Source: Hungateiclostridiaceae bacterium UBA3934
GTDB lineage: Bacteria; Bacillota; Clostridia; Acetivibrionales; DTU013
Direction: 5' to 3'
Length of the DNA: 19,527 nucleotides
NCBI GenBank assembly: GCA_002385815.1
Contig: DGEE01000017.1
Coordinates: 1-19,527 of the forward strand
Position 1 is the stretch's first letter. Every line of letters begins with the position of its first letter. The notes under the pieces are model-generated. The model did no database searches and was not told the origin of the DNA. It was given only the letters and a program-made list of their open reading frames with translations. Positions 7,500 through 14,403 of this stretch are shown here, one piece after another. The position numbers and the translations under genes were made by a program.

Positions 7500-7505
7500 A
7501 TAAAG

Positions 7506-7534
7506 GAAGGATTTTGTTATCAGATATAGAATAC
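7506..7534 (+). promoter_or_regulatory. Sigma-H promoter of the CheX-like gene
   Basis: GAAGGATTT (7506-7514), an 11-nt spacer and ATAGAATAC (7526-7534) match the sigma-H consensus at every position except the last, with the same spacing as the spoIIA promoter in this window. Initiation near 7541 would give a leader of about 40 nt. A weaker sigma-A-like pair, TTGTTA (7514-7519) and TATAGT (7536-7541) with 16 nt between, overlaps it, so dual control is possible. Confidence 0.68.
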
Positions 7535-7580
7535 TTATAGTACAGCAGACGCTGAATTTTACACATTGTGAGGTTTATAC

Positions 7581-8045
7581 ATGAATATAGAGTATATTAA
7601 TCCATTTATCGAAGCAAGTCAGGCAGTATTCAGGCAAATAGCATCGATGGAAGCGAAACTGGGCAAGGTTTATCTTAAAACCTCACCATACAGCAGTGAA
7701 GATATCGTAATAATGGTGGGCCTTACGGGCAAGATTCGCGGTCAGGCGAATTTTTCGATGCGCAGGGAATTTGGTTTAAGGCTGGCTTCCAGTATGATGA
7801 TGGGCATGCCTGTGACGGAACTGGATGATATGGCCAAGAGCGCCATTTCTGAACTGGCCAACATGATCATGGGAAATGCCGCGACCATACTTTACAACAG
7901 AGGCATACATATCGACATAACCCCGCCGTCGCTACTGATAGGGGAAAACATCAGGATCTCTCAGAGCAAAATGACCACCATCTGCATCCCCCTGCTGATC
8001 GGTGACGATAAAGTCGAACTTGACATATCCTCGGAAATAGGATGA
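7581..8045 (+). CDS. CheX/CheC-family phosphatase-like protein
   Basis: This 154-residue cytoplasmic protein belongs to the CheC-CheX-FliY family, whose members dephosphorylate the response regulator CheY~P. The catalytic helix signature is present as SELANMIMGNA, with Glu91 and Asn94 at the E-x2-N positions used for hydrolysis. One such helix and the full-length fit favour CheX over CheC, which has two. The ATG at 7581 is preceded by GAGG (7570-7573) at 7 nt. No cheY, cheA or flagellar gene is in the window. The gene sits directly after the spoVA set and has a sigma-H promoter. Its partner may therefore be a receiver other than CheY, such as Spo0A, which in clostridia is phosphorylated directly by orphan kinases; that is a hypothesis. 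A terminator-like hairpin follows. Confidence 0.85.
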   Translation: MNIEYINPFIEASQAVFRQIASMEAKLGKVYLKTSPYSSEDIVIMVGLTGKIRGQANFSMRREFGLRLASSMMMGMPVTELDDMAKSAISELANMIMGNAATILYNRGIHIDITPPSLLIGENIRISQSKMTTICIPLLIGDDKVELDISSEIG

Positions 8046-8047
8046 CA

Positions 8048-8061
8048 TGATTATATAATCA
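8048..8061. promoter_or_regulatory. 14-bp perfect palindrome upstream of the GH8 gene
   Basis: TGATTATATAATCA is a perfect dyad lying just after the CheX-like stop and 66 nt before the GH8 start. It contains TATAAT (8054-8059), so it could be an operator over a -10 element. No -35 at proper spacing was found; a TTGACA at 8020-8025 is 28 nt away. AT-rich palindromes of this size can arise by chance. Confidence 0.35.
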
Positions 8062-8071
8062 CATAATTCAT

Positions 8072-8105
8072 AAAAATGGCCCTGGTTCTCTAATGGGCTG
8101 TTTTT
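8072..8105 (+). terminator. Terminator-like hairpin after the CheX-like gene
   Basis: The arms AAAAATGGCCC (8072-8082) and GGGCTGTTTTT (8095-8105) pair over 11 positions with two G-T wobbles around a 12-nt loop and end in five T. It should terminate the CheX-like transcript. It ends 8 nt before the GGAGG ribosome site of the GH8 gene, so GH8 transcription from upstream must read through it. Confidence 0.55.
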
Positions 8106-8127
8106 GTCTGAACGGAGGATGGAGAGA

Positions 8128-9267
8128 ATGAAGGGAGCATTTTATACCGGGCAGTACAGGAATGTTTTTAAAGAGTTCGGATACGATGAGGAAGAGATCC
8201 GGAACAGGGTGGAGGATACCTGGAACAAGCTGTTCTACGGCGATGAGAACACAAAAATTTACTGGCCCGTCGGCGATGATATGGGATACATACTGGATAC
8301 GGGCAACAACGATGTGCGCACGGAAGGCATGTCCTACGGTATGATGATGAGTGTGCAGATGAACAAAAAGGAGGAGTTCGACCGGATCTGGAAGTGGACA
8401 TATACGTATATGCTCCACCGTTCCGGCAGGTATAAAGGATATTTCGCATGGTCGCTGAATTCGGACGGGACCAGGCGGTTCCAGGGGCCCGCGCCGGATG
8501 GCGAGGAGTATTTTGCCATGGCGCTGCTTTTTGCGTCGAAGCGCTGGGGAGACGGGCCGGAGCCGTTCGACTACAGCAGGCAGGCCAGGGACATATTGAG
8601 GGAGTGCGTCCATAAGGGTGAAGATGGTAATGGGGACCCGATGTGGGAACCGACCCTGAAATTGATCAAATTTGTTCCGGAAAGCCCATTTACGGATCCG
8701 TCGTATCACCTGCCTCATTTCTATGAGCTGTTTTCACTAATGGGGAACCCGGAGGACAGCGAGTTCTGGAAGGAAGCAGCCGAAGCCAGCAGACAGTTCC
8801 TTAGAAAGGCCTGCCATCCAGTGACAGGGCTTGCCCCCGAGTATTCGGAATATGACGGCAGGCCTCACAAGGCGCCATGGGGATACGGTCATCACCACTT
8901 TTACAGCGATTCCTACAGGGTAGCTGCCAACATAGGACTCGATTATGAATGGTTTGGCAAGGACGAATGGCAGAGGACACAGGCTGACAGGATACAGGCG
9001 TTTTTTGCCCCGATGGGCGAAAACGCCGATTACCGCATATATGCCATTGACGGCACGCCGCTGGAGGAAAAGGCCCTGCATCCCGTAGGACTGGTAGCGA
9101 CCAACGCAATGGCCGCACTGGCTGCGAATGACACGGAGAATTCGCGCAAATGTGTCGAATTGCTGTGGAACACTCCTGTCCGCACCGGAGTCAGGCGGTA
9201 TTACGACAACTGCCTGTATTTCTTCGCGATGCTGGCTCTCAGCGGCAACTACCGGATTTGGATGTGA
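8128..9267 (+). CDS. GH8 reducing-end xylose-releasing exo-oligoxylanase
   Basis: This 379-residue family 8 glycoside hydrolase is predicted to release xylose from the reducing end of short xylo-oligosaccharides (EC 3.2.1.156). The sequence resembles the Bacillus halodurans enzyme throughout as I recall it (GAFYTGQYRNVFKEFGY, DVRTEGMSYGMMM, GPAPDGEEYFAMAL, PSYHLPHFYELFSL). Glu66 in RTEGMSYG aligns with the general acid and Asp261 in HHFYSDSYR with the general base. Asp124 lies in the conserved PDGEEYF. There is no signal peptide, so it acts in the cytoplasm on imported oligosaccharides. ATG 8128 is chosen because GGAGG (8114-8118) is 9 nt upstream; TTG 8104 and ATG 8119 do not fit this site. 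No transporter or xylose gene is adjacent. A strong terminator follows. Confidence 0.92.
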   Translation: MKGAFYTGQYRNVFKEFGYDEEEIRNRVEDTWNKLFYGDENTKIYWPVGDDMGYILDTGNNDVRTEGMSYGMMMSVQMNKKEEFDRIWKWTYTYMLHRSGRYKGYFAWSLNSDGTRRFQGPAPDGEEYFAMALLFASKRWGDGPEPFDYSRQARDILRECVHKGEDGNGDPMWEPTLKLIKFVPESPFTDPSYHLPHFYELFSLMGNPEDSEFWKEAAEASRQFLRKACHPVTGLAPEYSEYDGRPHKAPWGYGHHHFYSDSYRVAANIGLDYEWFGKDEWQRTQADRIQAFFAPMGENADYRIYAIDGTPLEEKALHPVGLVATNAMAALAANDTENSRKCVELLWNTPVRTGVRRYYDNCLYFFAMLALSGNYRIWM

Positions 9268-9340
9268 CGCACGTGCCTTGTGTGATGATCACACGTATTT
9301 GGTGCAATGATCATTTTTCTATGAGATGCCCATATTGATA

Positions 9341-9374
9341 ACACCGGACCCGTTTGCGGGTCCGGTGTTTTTTT
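9341..9374 (+). terminator. Strong rho-independent terminator after the GH8 gene
   Basis: ACACCGGACCCG (9341-9352) and CGGGTCCGGTGT (9357-9368) form a perfect 12-bp stem with a TTTG loop, followed by a run of T to 9374. It ends the rightward transcript. It also lies at the 3' end of the convergent minus-strand gene, where it may act in the other direction too, though the minus-strand T run is poor. Confidence 0.93.
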
Positions 9375-9828
9375 ACCGGGTCTGATCCGGTTTTTTCATG
9401 CTTTCATATACAGATTTTATTGCTTTCCGTATTGCATCGGCTTGCTCCTGGGTAATTGTCCCGTCCTTCACCAGGTCCTTCAGAACTCCCTGCTTTTTGC
9501 CTTTGTACCGCCTGTTTTCAGGCTTTTCACATTTGCTGCCCGGCTTGCCTGCTTTTTCACACTTATCGAAGCTCTCCCACTTCGCATCCATTGCCTTCAG
9601 TACCGCATCTTTCTGTGCCTGCGTGATGACTTCGTCTCTTACGAGATTACCGAGTGCAGTTTTGATCCGATCCCTTATCTGTTCCCGGGTCACGGGAGAT
9701 GTCGGCACCTTTTCCGTCCTGAAGCGGGGAGCTTGCGGTTCCGGCTCCCTTTCAGCGAAAGAGGCGGTCCCGGTCAATGCAATGACTCCGGCAAGAAGGA
9801 TACCGGCGGCTATCCTTTTGTCGATCAT
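9373..9828 (-). CDS. Small secreted protein with duplicated helical motif (DUF2680-like)
   Basis: This 151-residue protein has a typical signal peptide: a basic start (MIDKR), a hydrophobic core and probable cleavage after ASFA (residue 25). The mature part is charged and helical. A motif occurs twice: NLVRDEVITQAQKDAVLKAM at residues 61-80 and DLVKDGTITQEQADAIRKAI at 118-137. These resemble the short helix-turn-helix units of DUF2680/YckD-type exported proteins. Between them lies a Lys/Pro-rich linker with two cysteines (90 and 100) that could form a disulfide. ATG 9828 has AAGGAG (complement of 9838-9843) 9 nt upstream. It is monocistronic and convergent with the GH8 gene. The function is unknown; family assignment is tentative, but the coding status is well supported. 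Confidence 0.8.
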   Translation of the reverse strand: MIDKRIAAGILLAGVIALTGTASFAEREPEPQAPRFRTEKVPTSPVTREQIRDRIKTALGNLVRDEVITQAQKDAVLKAMDAKWESFDKCEKAGKPGSKCEKPENRRYKGKKQGVLKDLVKDGTITQEQADAIRKAIKSVYESMKKPDQTR

Positions 9829-10004
9829 GATGCATCACTCCTTAATAAAATTGATCGCTTCGGATCGTGCTTATTCTTTGCATAGGAGTGTGCATTTATG
9901 ACACAAAGGCCCAACAGGGAAAAATTTCGTTCACATTGACAAGGCTTTCATCCCTTACAGGTCAGGTCCGGGTATGGTGATCAGCCGGATAATGCCAGCT
10001 TGAG

Positions 10005-11291
10005 TCATGCCCAGCCGCGGCTCTTGACAGCCCTGACCACGCGTTCTATGGCGATGGTATAGGCCGCATCGCGCATCCTGAGGTCCCTGCCGACGGACAG
10101 GTCATACACTGAGTTGAAAGCGGCAGTCATGATCCTGTCAAGCTTGGACAGCACCTCGTCTTTGTCCCAGTAATAATTCATGTTGTTCTGCACCTGTTCG
10201 AAATAGCTGCAGGTGACTCCTCCGGCATTGGCAAGGAAGTCGGGTATCAGGAATATGCCGCGGTCGCTGATGACTTTGTCTGCCTCGGTCGAAGTCGGAC
10301 CGTTGGCGGCCTCAGCTATTATTTTCACCTGTTTGCTTATTTTATGCACATTTTCAGAAGTGATCTGATTTTCCAAAGCTGCCGGTATGAGGATATCCAC
10401 ATCCTGTTCGATCCATGCTTCCCCGTCCAGGAGTTCATAGCCCAGTTCCTTTGCCTTTTCCTTGTTTATTGATCCGAAAGCGTCCGTGATGGATACGAGC
10501 TCGTCCACATCGACACCGTCTGCTTTGCGGAAAGTATACGGTTTCTTGTCCGTATTGTCCCAGCAGGAGATGGCTATGATCTTTCCACCGAGCTGGCTGT
10601 ACATCCTGGCTGCGTATTGGGCAACATTGCCGAATCCCTGGATGCTTGCAGAAGTGTTTTCAGGCTTGATACCCAGTCTCTTGAGGGCCTCGCGGAGAAC
10701 ATAGATCACGCCGAAGCCTGTTGCTTCAGTTCTTCCGAGAGATCCTCCCTGGCCTACCGGTTTGCCGGTGATGGTTCCCGGATATCTGCCGCCATGGATG
10801 GTTTCATATTCATCCAGCATCCAGAGCATGTGCTTGGCACTCGACATGACGTCTGGAGCAGGCACGTCATTGTTGGGACCTATATTTCGGGCCAACTGGC
10901 GCACATAGCCGCGGCACAGCTGCTCCTGTTCGCGCTCCGACAGGATCCTGGGATCGCATACGATACCGCCTTTGCCTCCGCCGAGAGGTATATCGACAAC
11001 TGCGCATTTCCATGTCATCCACATGGAAAGGGCACGAACCGTGTCAGCAGTTTCGTCAGGGTGGAACCTGATGCCGCCTTTGGCAGGACCTCTGGCATCA
11101 TTGTGCTGTATACGGTAGCCTTTGAATACCCTGACAGTGCCGTCATCCATACGGACAGGGATAGTGAAATGGTATTCGCGCATTGGCTGACGCAGCAATT
11201 CTCTTGTCGCTTCGTCCAGTCCGAGCTGCTCCGCTACCTTGTCAAACTGGGCCTGCGCTGTCAGATAGGGGTTGTAGGATGTGTTGCTCAT
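10005..11291 (-). CDS. gdhA: Glutamate dehydrogenase
   Basis: This 428-residue hexameric-type glutamate dehydrogenase interconverts glutamate and 2-oxoglutarate plus ammonia. Conserved lysines are visible in GPAKGGIRFHP (Lys71), WMTWKCAVVD (Lys95) and PLGGGKGG (Lys107), followed by NNDVPAPDVMSS. A Rossmann-type segment SIQGFGNVAQYAA lies near residue 213. The size and sequence match the RocG/GudB-like group, usually NAD-dependent and catabolic; cofactor choice is inferred. ATG 11291 is chosen because AAGGAGG (complement of 11298-11304) is 6 nt upstream. The frame stays open upstream to 11387, but that extension would translate the leader and is not family-like. A perfect sigma-A promoter lies about 175 nt upstream, leaving a structured leader. 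No clear terminator follows the stop. Confidence 0.96.
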   Translation of the reverse strand: MSNTSYNPYLTAQAQFDKVAEQLGLDEATRELLRQPMREYHFTIPVRMDDGTVRVFKGYRIQHNDARGPAKGGIRFHPDETADTVRALSMWMTWKCAVVDIPLGGGKGGIVCDPRILSEREQEQLCRGYVRQLARNIGPNNDVPAPDVMSSAKHMLWMLDEYETIHGGRYPGTITGKPVGQGGSLGRTEATGFGVIYVLREALKRLGIKPENTSASIQGFGNVAQYAARMYSQLGGKIIAISCWDNTDKKPYTFRKADGVDVDELVSITDAFGSINKEKAKELGYELLDGEAWIEQDVDILIPAALENQITSENVHKISKQVKIIAEAANGPTSTEADKVISDRGIFLIPDFLANAGGVTCSYFEQVQNNMNYYWDKDEVLSKLDRIMTAAFNSVYDLSVGRDLRMRDAAYTIAIERVVRAVKSRGWA

Positions 11292-11340
11292 AAATAACCT
11301 CCTTGTGCTTCTCAAATATAGGATATATAAAATTATCATA

Positions 11341-11459
11341 AAAAACACAGATACATTCACTGTGAACTGTGTTTTGATGACGGGCATTGTTCTCTGTTTG
11401 AATCGATGCGCTTTACCGCATCAGGTCCGGATGAGATACTTCTGTCCTGTGTTTTGCTG
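11341..11459 (-). promoter_or_regulatory. Structured gdhA leader with terminator-like hairpin
   Basis: In the minus-strand transcript, CAAAACACAG occurs twice (complement of 11447-11456 and of 11367-11376). Its inverted partner CTGTGTTTTT follows (complement of 11341-11350). The nearer copy pairs with the partner over 9 bp around a 16-nt loop that holds a small inner TTCACAGTGAA stem, ending in a T run like an intrinsic terminator. The farther copy could compete for the same partner. Between the two copies is a perfect 6-bp hairpin, GATGCG/CGCATC (11405-11422). I recognise no known riboswitch class. The T run ends about 50 nt before the gdhA start codon. Confidence 0.5.
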
Positions 11460-11465
11460 GTTTGA

Positions 11466-11494
11466 ATTATATCAACACCATGAAACCATGTCAA
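11466..11494 (-). promoter_or_regulatory. Perfect-consensus sigma-A promoter of gdhA
   Basis: Read on the minus strand, TTGACA (complement of 11489-11494) and TATAAT (complement of 11466-11471) are separated by exactly 17 nt, an exact match to the housekeeping consensus. Initiation near 11459 gives a leader of about 168 nt before the gdhA start codon. Such a strong promoter implies that control comes later, in the leader or by an unseen repressor. Confidence 0.85.
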
Positions 11495-11666
11495 GAATTT
11501 CAAGAGCAGCATTACAAGAGAACCCTGCCAAATTGTTAATTAAGTATGTTATATTTGTGGTAATATAGAATAATGACTGAGTGATGCGGGAGTTACGTCT
11601 GATACCGGACGAGACTTTTCCGTCAGTTAGCAGTCTCATTAAAAATGATTCCAAGTGAAAGCTGGG
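11495..11666 (+). other. Upstream half of the gdhA-trmL divergent region
   Basis: This is the trmL side of the 375-nt gene-free stretch between the gdhA and trmL starts. An extended -10 element TGGTAATAT (11558-11566) with no good -35 is the best candidate trmL promoter and would start transcription near 11573. The predicted leader then holds an imperfect hairpin, CTGA-CGG (from 11599) pairing with CCG-TCAG (to 11626) with a small bulge, with no T run behind it. Nothing else was recognised. Confidence 0.3.
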
Positions 11667-12194
11667 ATGCGGCAATTGTCTGTACATATAGTGCTCATTG
11701 AACCTGAAATACCTCAGAATACCGGTAATATCGCCCGGACCTGTGCAGCCACCGGGGCAGGGCTCCATCTTGTGAAGCCGTTGGGATTTTCAATAGACGA
11801 CCGACATCTGAAAAGAGCTGGTCTTGACTACTGGGACAAAGTGCTGGTCAGTGTGAGCGAGAGCTTCGGGGAGCTGAGACAAAAATACCCGGATCATGCT
11901 TTTTATTATGCATCCACTAAAGCAGCCCGGACATATACTGAGATCGAATACCCGGAAGACTGCTTTCTGGTATTCGGGAAAGAGACATCTGGCTTGCCAG
12001 AGAGTCTGCTTGATGCAAACAGGGAATACTGCATCAGGATACCAATGAGACCGGACATACGGTCTCTCAATTTGTCGAATTCAGTGGCGGTAGTGCTCTA
12101 TGAGGTATTGAGGCAACATGGTTTCAAGGGTTTCGAATTAAGAGGAAAAATGGAATGGAGTGATCCGATTGGTAAACAGGGACAGATTGGTTAA
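11667..12194 (+). CDS. trmL: tRNA (cytidine(34)-2'-O)-methyltransferase TrmL
   Basis: TrmL is a SPOUT-class methyltransferase that adds 2'-O-methyl to the wobble nucleotide of certain leucine tRNAs, using S-adenosylmethionine. The N-terminal motif IVLIEPEIPQNTGNIARTCAATG and the C-terminal trefoil-knot motif IPMRPDIRSLNLSNSVAVVLYE are diagnostic, as is LVFGKETSGLPE in between. The product is 175 residues, slightly longer than the usual 150-160 because of a C-terminal tail. ATG 11667 is chosen because the family starts just before the IVLIEPEIP strand. GTG 11655 and TTG 11676 remain possible, and no strong ribosome site separates them. Its 3' end overlaps the next gene by 26 nt, so the two are likely co-transcribed and translationally coupled. 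Confidence 0.93.
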   Translation: MRQLSVHIVLIEPEIPQNTGNIARTCAATGAGLHLVKPLGFSIDDRHLKRAGLDYWDKVLVSVSESFGELRQKYPDHAFYYASTKAARTYTEIEYPEDCFLVFGKETSGLPESLLDANREYCIRIPMRPDIRSLNLSNSVAVVLYEVLRQHGFKGFELRGKMEWSDPIGKQGQIG

Positions 12195-13281
12195 GGAGTT
12201 TTTGGAGCTGACGAGTATAGACAGCCTTTCAAAAAAGGAGCGAAAGATGGCCGATGCTCTGAAGACCAGGCTGGAAGCCATGGGATATGATGTTTTCGAA
12301 GATGATGCGGGCAGAAAGATAGGCGGCGATGCCGGAAACATCATCTGCACTGTCAAGGGAACCAAACAAGTCCCGGCGATCATGTTCGCAGCACATATGG
12401 ATACCGTTGAACCGGGCATCGGCAAAAAGGCTCTGATCGACGGTGATATAATAAGGACAGATGGATCCACGGTCCTCGGCGGAGATGATGTGTCCGGTAT
12501 AGTATGCATACTGGAAGCCCTCAGGGTCATCAGGGAAAAAGGGGTGGAGCATGGTGACATACAGGTGGTGTTCACCGTTGCCGAGGAGGGCGGCCTGTAT
12601 GGAGCCAAGAATCTGGATTACAGCAAAATATATGCGAAATATGGATTCGTGATGGACAGCAACGGACCGATAGGTACAGTGGCAGTAAAGGCACCGTCAC
12701 AGGATAAAATGATCATAACTGTGGAGGGCAGGGCAGCTCATGCGGGACTCTCTCCGGAAAAGGGTATCGATGCCATCCGGATCGCTTCTTCAGCCATAGC
12801 TGGCATGAAGCTCGGCAGGATCGACCATGAAACCACCGCCAATGTCGGCGTGATAAATGGCGGACGTGAGACCAATATAGTCTGCGACAGAGTGGAGATC
12901 ATGGCGGAGGCCAGAAGCCGTGACGACAGGAAGCTGGAGGCGCAGACCCGGCACATGAAGGAGCGGTTTGAGCAGGCGGCAGCAGAATTCGGCGGGAGGA
13001 TAGGATTCCAGGCAGAGAGATTGTATCCTTCCTTCAACATAACGGAGGATGCTCCGATTATGGATATATTGAGAAAGGCAGCGGAGACTGCCGGCATTGG
13101 ACTGATCACCGAAGAAACCGGCGGTGGAAGCGATACGAACATTTTCAACGGTATGGGCATTGAGTCGGTGGATGTGAGTACTGGAATGGATAAGGTGCAC
13201 AGTACCGGGGAATGCATATCGATAAATGATCTGGTAAAAGCTGCTGAATTTACTGTCTCTATCATACGCAGCGTTTCATGA
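12169..13281 (+). CDS. M20 family metallopeptidase (peptidase T-like)
   Basis: This 370-residue cytoplasmic di-zinc aminopeptidase-type enzyme probably releases residues from small peptides. M20 metal and catalytic residues are visible: AAHMDTVE (His76, Asp78), LGGDDVSG (Asp106/107), the AEEGG pair (Glu139/140), MDSNG (Asp163) and a late KVHSTGE histidine. The dimerisation domain begins near GRAAHAGLSPEKGIDAI. The pattern best fits the PepT-like subgroup of M20 proteins, shorter than classical PepT (about 410). TTG 12169 is chosen because GGAG (12157-12160) lies 8 nt upstream; GTG 12160 would overlap this site. It overlaps trmL by 26 nt. The precise substrate cannot be read from sequence. Confidence 0.9.
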   Translation: MVNRDRLVKEFLELTSIDSLSKKERKMADALKTRLEAMGYDVFEDDAGRKIGGDAGNIICTVKGTKQVPAIMFAAHMDTVEPGIGKKALIDGDIIRTDGSTVLGGDDVSGIVCILEALRVIREKGVEHGDIQVVFTVAEEGGLYGAKNLDYSKIYAKYGFVMDSNGPIGTVAVKAPSQDKMIITVEGRAAHAGLSPEKGIDAIRIASSAIAGMKLGRIDHETTANVGVINGGRETNIVCDRVEIMAEARSRDDRKLEAQTRHMKERFEQAAAEFGGRIGFQAERLYPSFNITEDAPIMDILRKAAETAGIGLITEETGGGSDTNIFNGMGIESVDVSTGMDKVHSTGECISINDLVKAAEFTVSIIRSVS

Positions 13282-13333
13282 ACGGCAGATGTTGGTATAT
13301 TGTCTTTAAACAATGACTGGAGTGCAGACATAT

Positions 13334-14230
13334 ATGGAGTTTTCTGAAATAACACTGAACAGCAAGTATTTATTCGACAAATATTTAAAGAAGCATGATC
13401 CTCAAATATCCGAACTGACATTCACGAATTTTTTCGCCTGGAGGTATTATTACAGATTCAGATATGCAGTCATAGCAGACCTCTTATGTGTCATAGCGGT
13501 TCCCGGCAAAGGAGAGCCATATGCGATGATGCCTCTGGGAGAAGTATATGAGAAAAATTTTGAGCAGGCCTATGATGCCATCAGGAGCTATTTTCATGAA
13601 AGAGGACGGAAGCTTTGTTTCAGCAGGATAACCCGGGATGAACTGACTTATTTCAGAAACAGAGTCGCCGATGATGCTTCCATCGTATACGACAGGGACA
13701 ACAGTGATTATCTGTACCTTACGAAAGACCTGATCGAGCTGAGAGGGAAGAAATACGACGGAAAGCGCAATCATATCAACAGATTCAAAAGAGAGCATAC
13801 TTTTGAATATGTGCCGCTGGAATGCAGCCTGCTGGATGAATGTACAAGGATAATGGAGGAATGGTGCAGAGATAAGGATTGCCAGTGCCAGGAGGGGGAT
13901 TACTGTGAGCGCAGCGCCAATCTCGAGATCCTGAGGCATTTCAGGACCCTTGGCTGCAAAGGCGCGCTGATCAGAGTGGATGGCGAGTTTGCGGCATTCA
14001 CTGTGGGCGAGATGCTGAATGAAGACACTGCAGTGATACATATCGAAAAGGCCAGAGGTTCGGTGAACGGTCTCTATGCTGTGATAAACCAGCAGTTCGC
14101 CGAGCATGAATGGGGCAGCACCACATATATAAACAGGGAACAGGACCTGGGCCTTGAGGGTATGAGAAAAGCCAAGCTTTCATATCAACCTCTGATGCTG
14201 GTGGACAAATTTACCGTGTATCCTGTCTGA
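13334..14230 (+). CDS. DUF2156 family protein (GNAT-like, LPG-synthase C-domain relative)
   Basis: This 298-residue protein resembles the stand-alone DUF2156 proteins of Firmicutes. These share the tandem GNAT fold of the aminoacyl transfer domain of phosphatidylglycerol lysyltransferases but lack its membrane part. Recognisable features are LTFTNFFAWRYYYRFRY (about 28-44), GKRNHINRFKREHTFEYVPL (143-162) and the C-terminal YINREQDLGLEGMRKAKLSYQP. A cysteine cluster (178, 183, 185, 191) lies near the domain middle. No transmembrane segment is seen. The start is placed at ATG 13334, with GGAG (13319-13322) 11 nt upstream; ATG 13313 would put this site inside the gene. The substrate and biological role are unknown. 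It lies 52 nt after the M20 peptidase gene and may be co-transcribed. Confidence 0.85.
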   Translation: MEFSEITLNSKYLFDKYLKKHDPQISELTFTNFFAWRYYYRFRYAVIADLLCVIAVPGKGEPYAMMPLGEVYEKNFEQAYDAIRSYFHERGRKLCFSRITRDELTYFRNRVADDASIVYDRDNSDYLYLTKDLIELRGKKYDGKRNHINRFKREHTFEYVPLECSLLDECTRIMEEWCRDKDCQCQEGDYCERSANLEILRHFRTLGCKGALIRVDGEFAAFTVGEMLNEDTAVIHIEKARGSVNGLYAVINQQFAEHEWGSTTYINREQDLGLEGMRKAKLSYQPLMLVDKFTVYPV

Positions 14231-14403
14231 ATGACGTCATGCTGTCCTCACATCGGCACTACAAAGGACTGCATACTTTTCTGAAACACCGGAGAACATA
14301 AGATTGTCCGCCGTAGACTGCGGAATTCTGACATATATCCGGCAGATGCCGGTATTTGGCAGCTGGACTTTGTTAAAAATTTAATTATTTTTCGCCGCAG
14401 GTA
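14231..14403 (+). other. Gap after DUF2156 gene with two small hairpins
   Basis: No gene is seen. Two small stems follow each other: TCCGC/GCGGA near 14308-14325 and CCGGC/GCCGG with an AGAT loop near 14338-14351. The second is followed only by TATTT, so it is at best a weak terminator for the upstream operon. The remainder is AT-rich and leads into the gap promoter. Confidence 0.3.

Noticed and set aside
8020..8059. TTGACA (8020) with TATAAT (8054) as a GH8 promoter
   Set aside because: The 28-nt spacing is far from the functional 16-18 nt range, and the terminator-like hairpin would follow it.
9860..9900. Possible sigma-E-like promoter on the minus strand for the secreted protein (TCATAAA, then CAAAGAAT 14 nt later)
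   Set aside because: Several mismatches in both boxes; not better than expected by chance.
9398..9901. Plus-strand frame of 167 codons opposite the secreted protein gene
   Set aside because: It is the antisense of a gene with a clear signal peptide and ribosome site, has no ribosome site of its own and an implausible composition.
11292..11387. N-terminal extension of glutamate dehydrogenase by 32 residues
   Set aside because: The strong ribosome site lies just before ATG 11291, the extension covers a structured leader, and the family does not have it.
11653..11666. GTG 11655 as trmL start
   Set aside because: No ribosome site precedes it and the family begins near the later ATG; kept only as an alternative.
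14231..14240. ATGACGTCAT perfect palindrome right after the DUF2156 stop
   Set aside because: Short, isolated and inside a 3' region; likely chance, with no bacterial regulator suggested by context.
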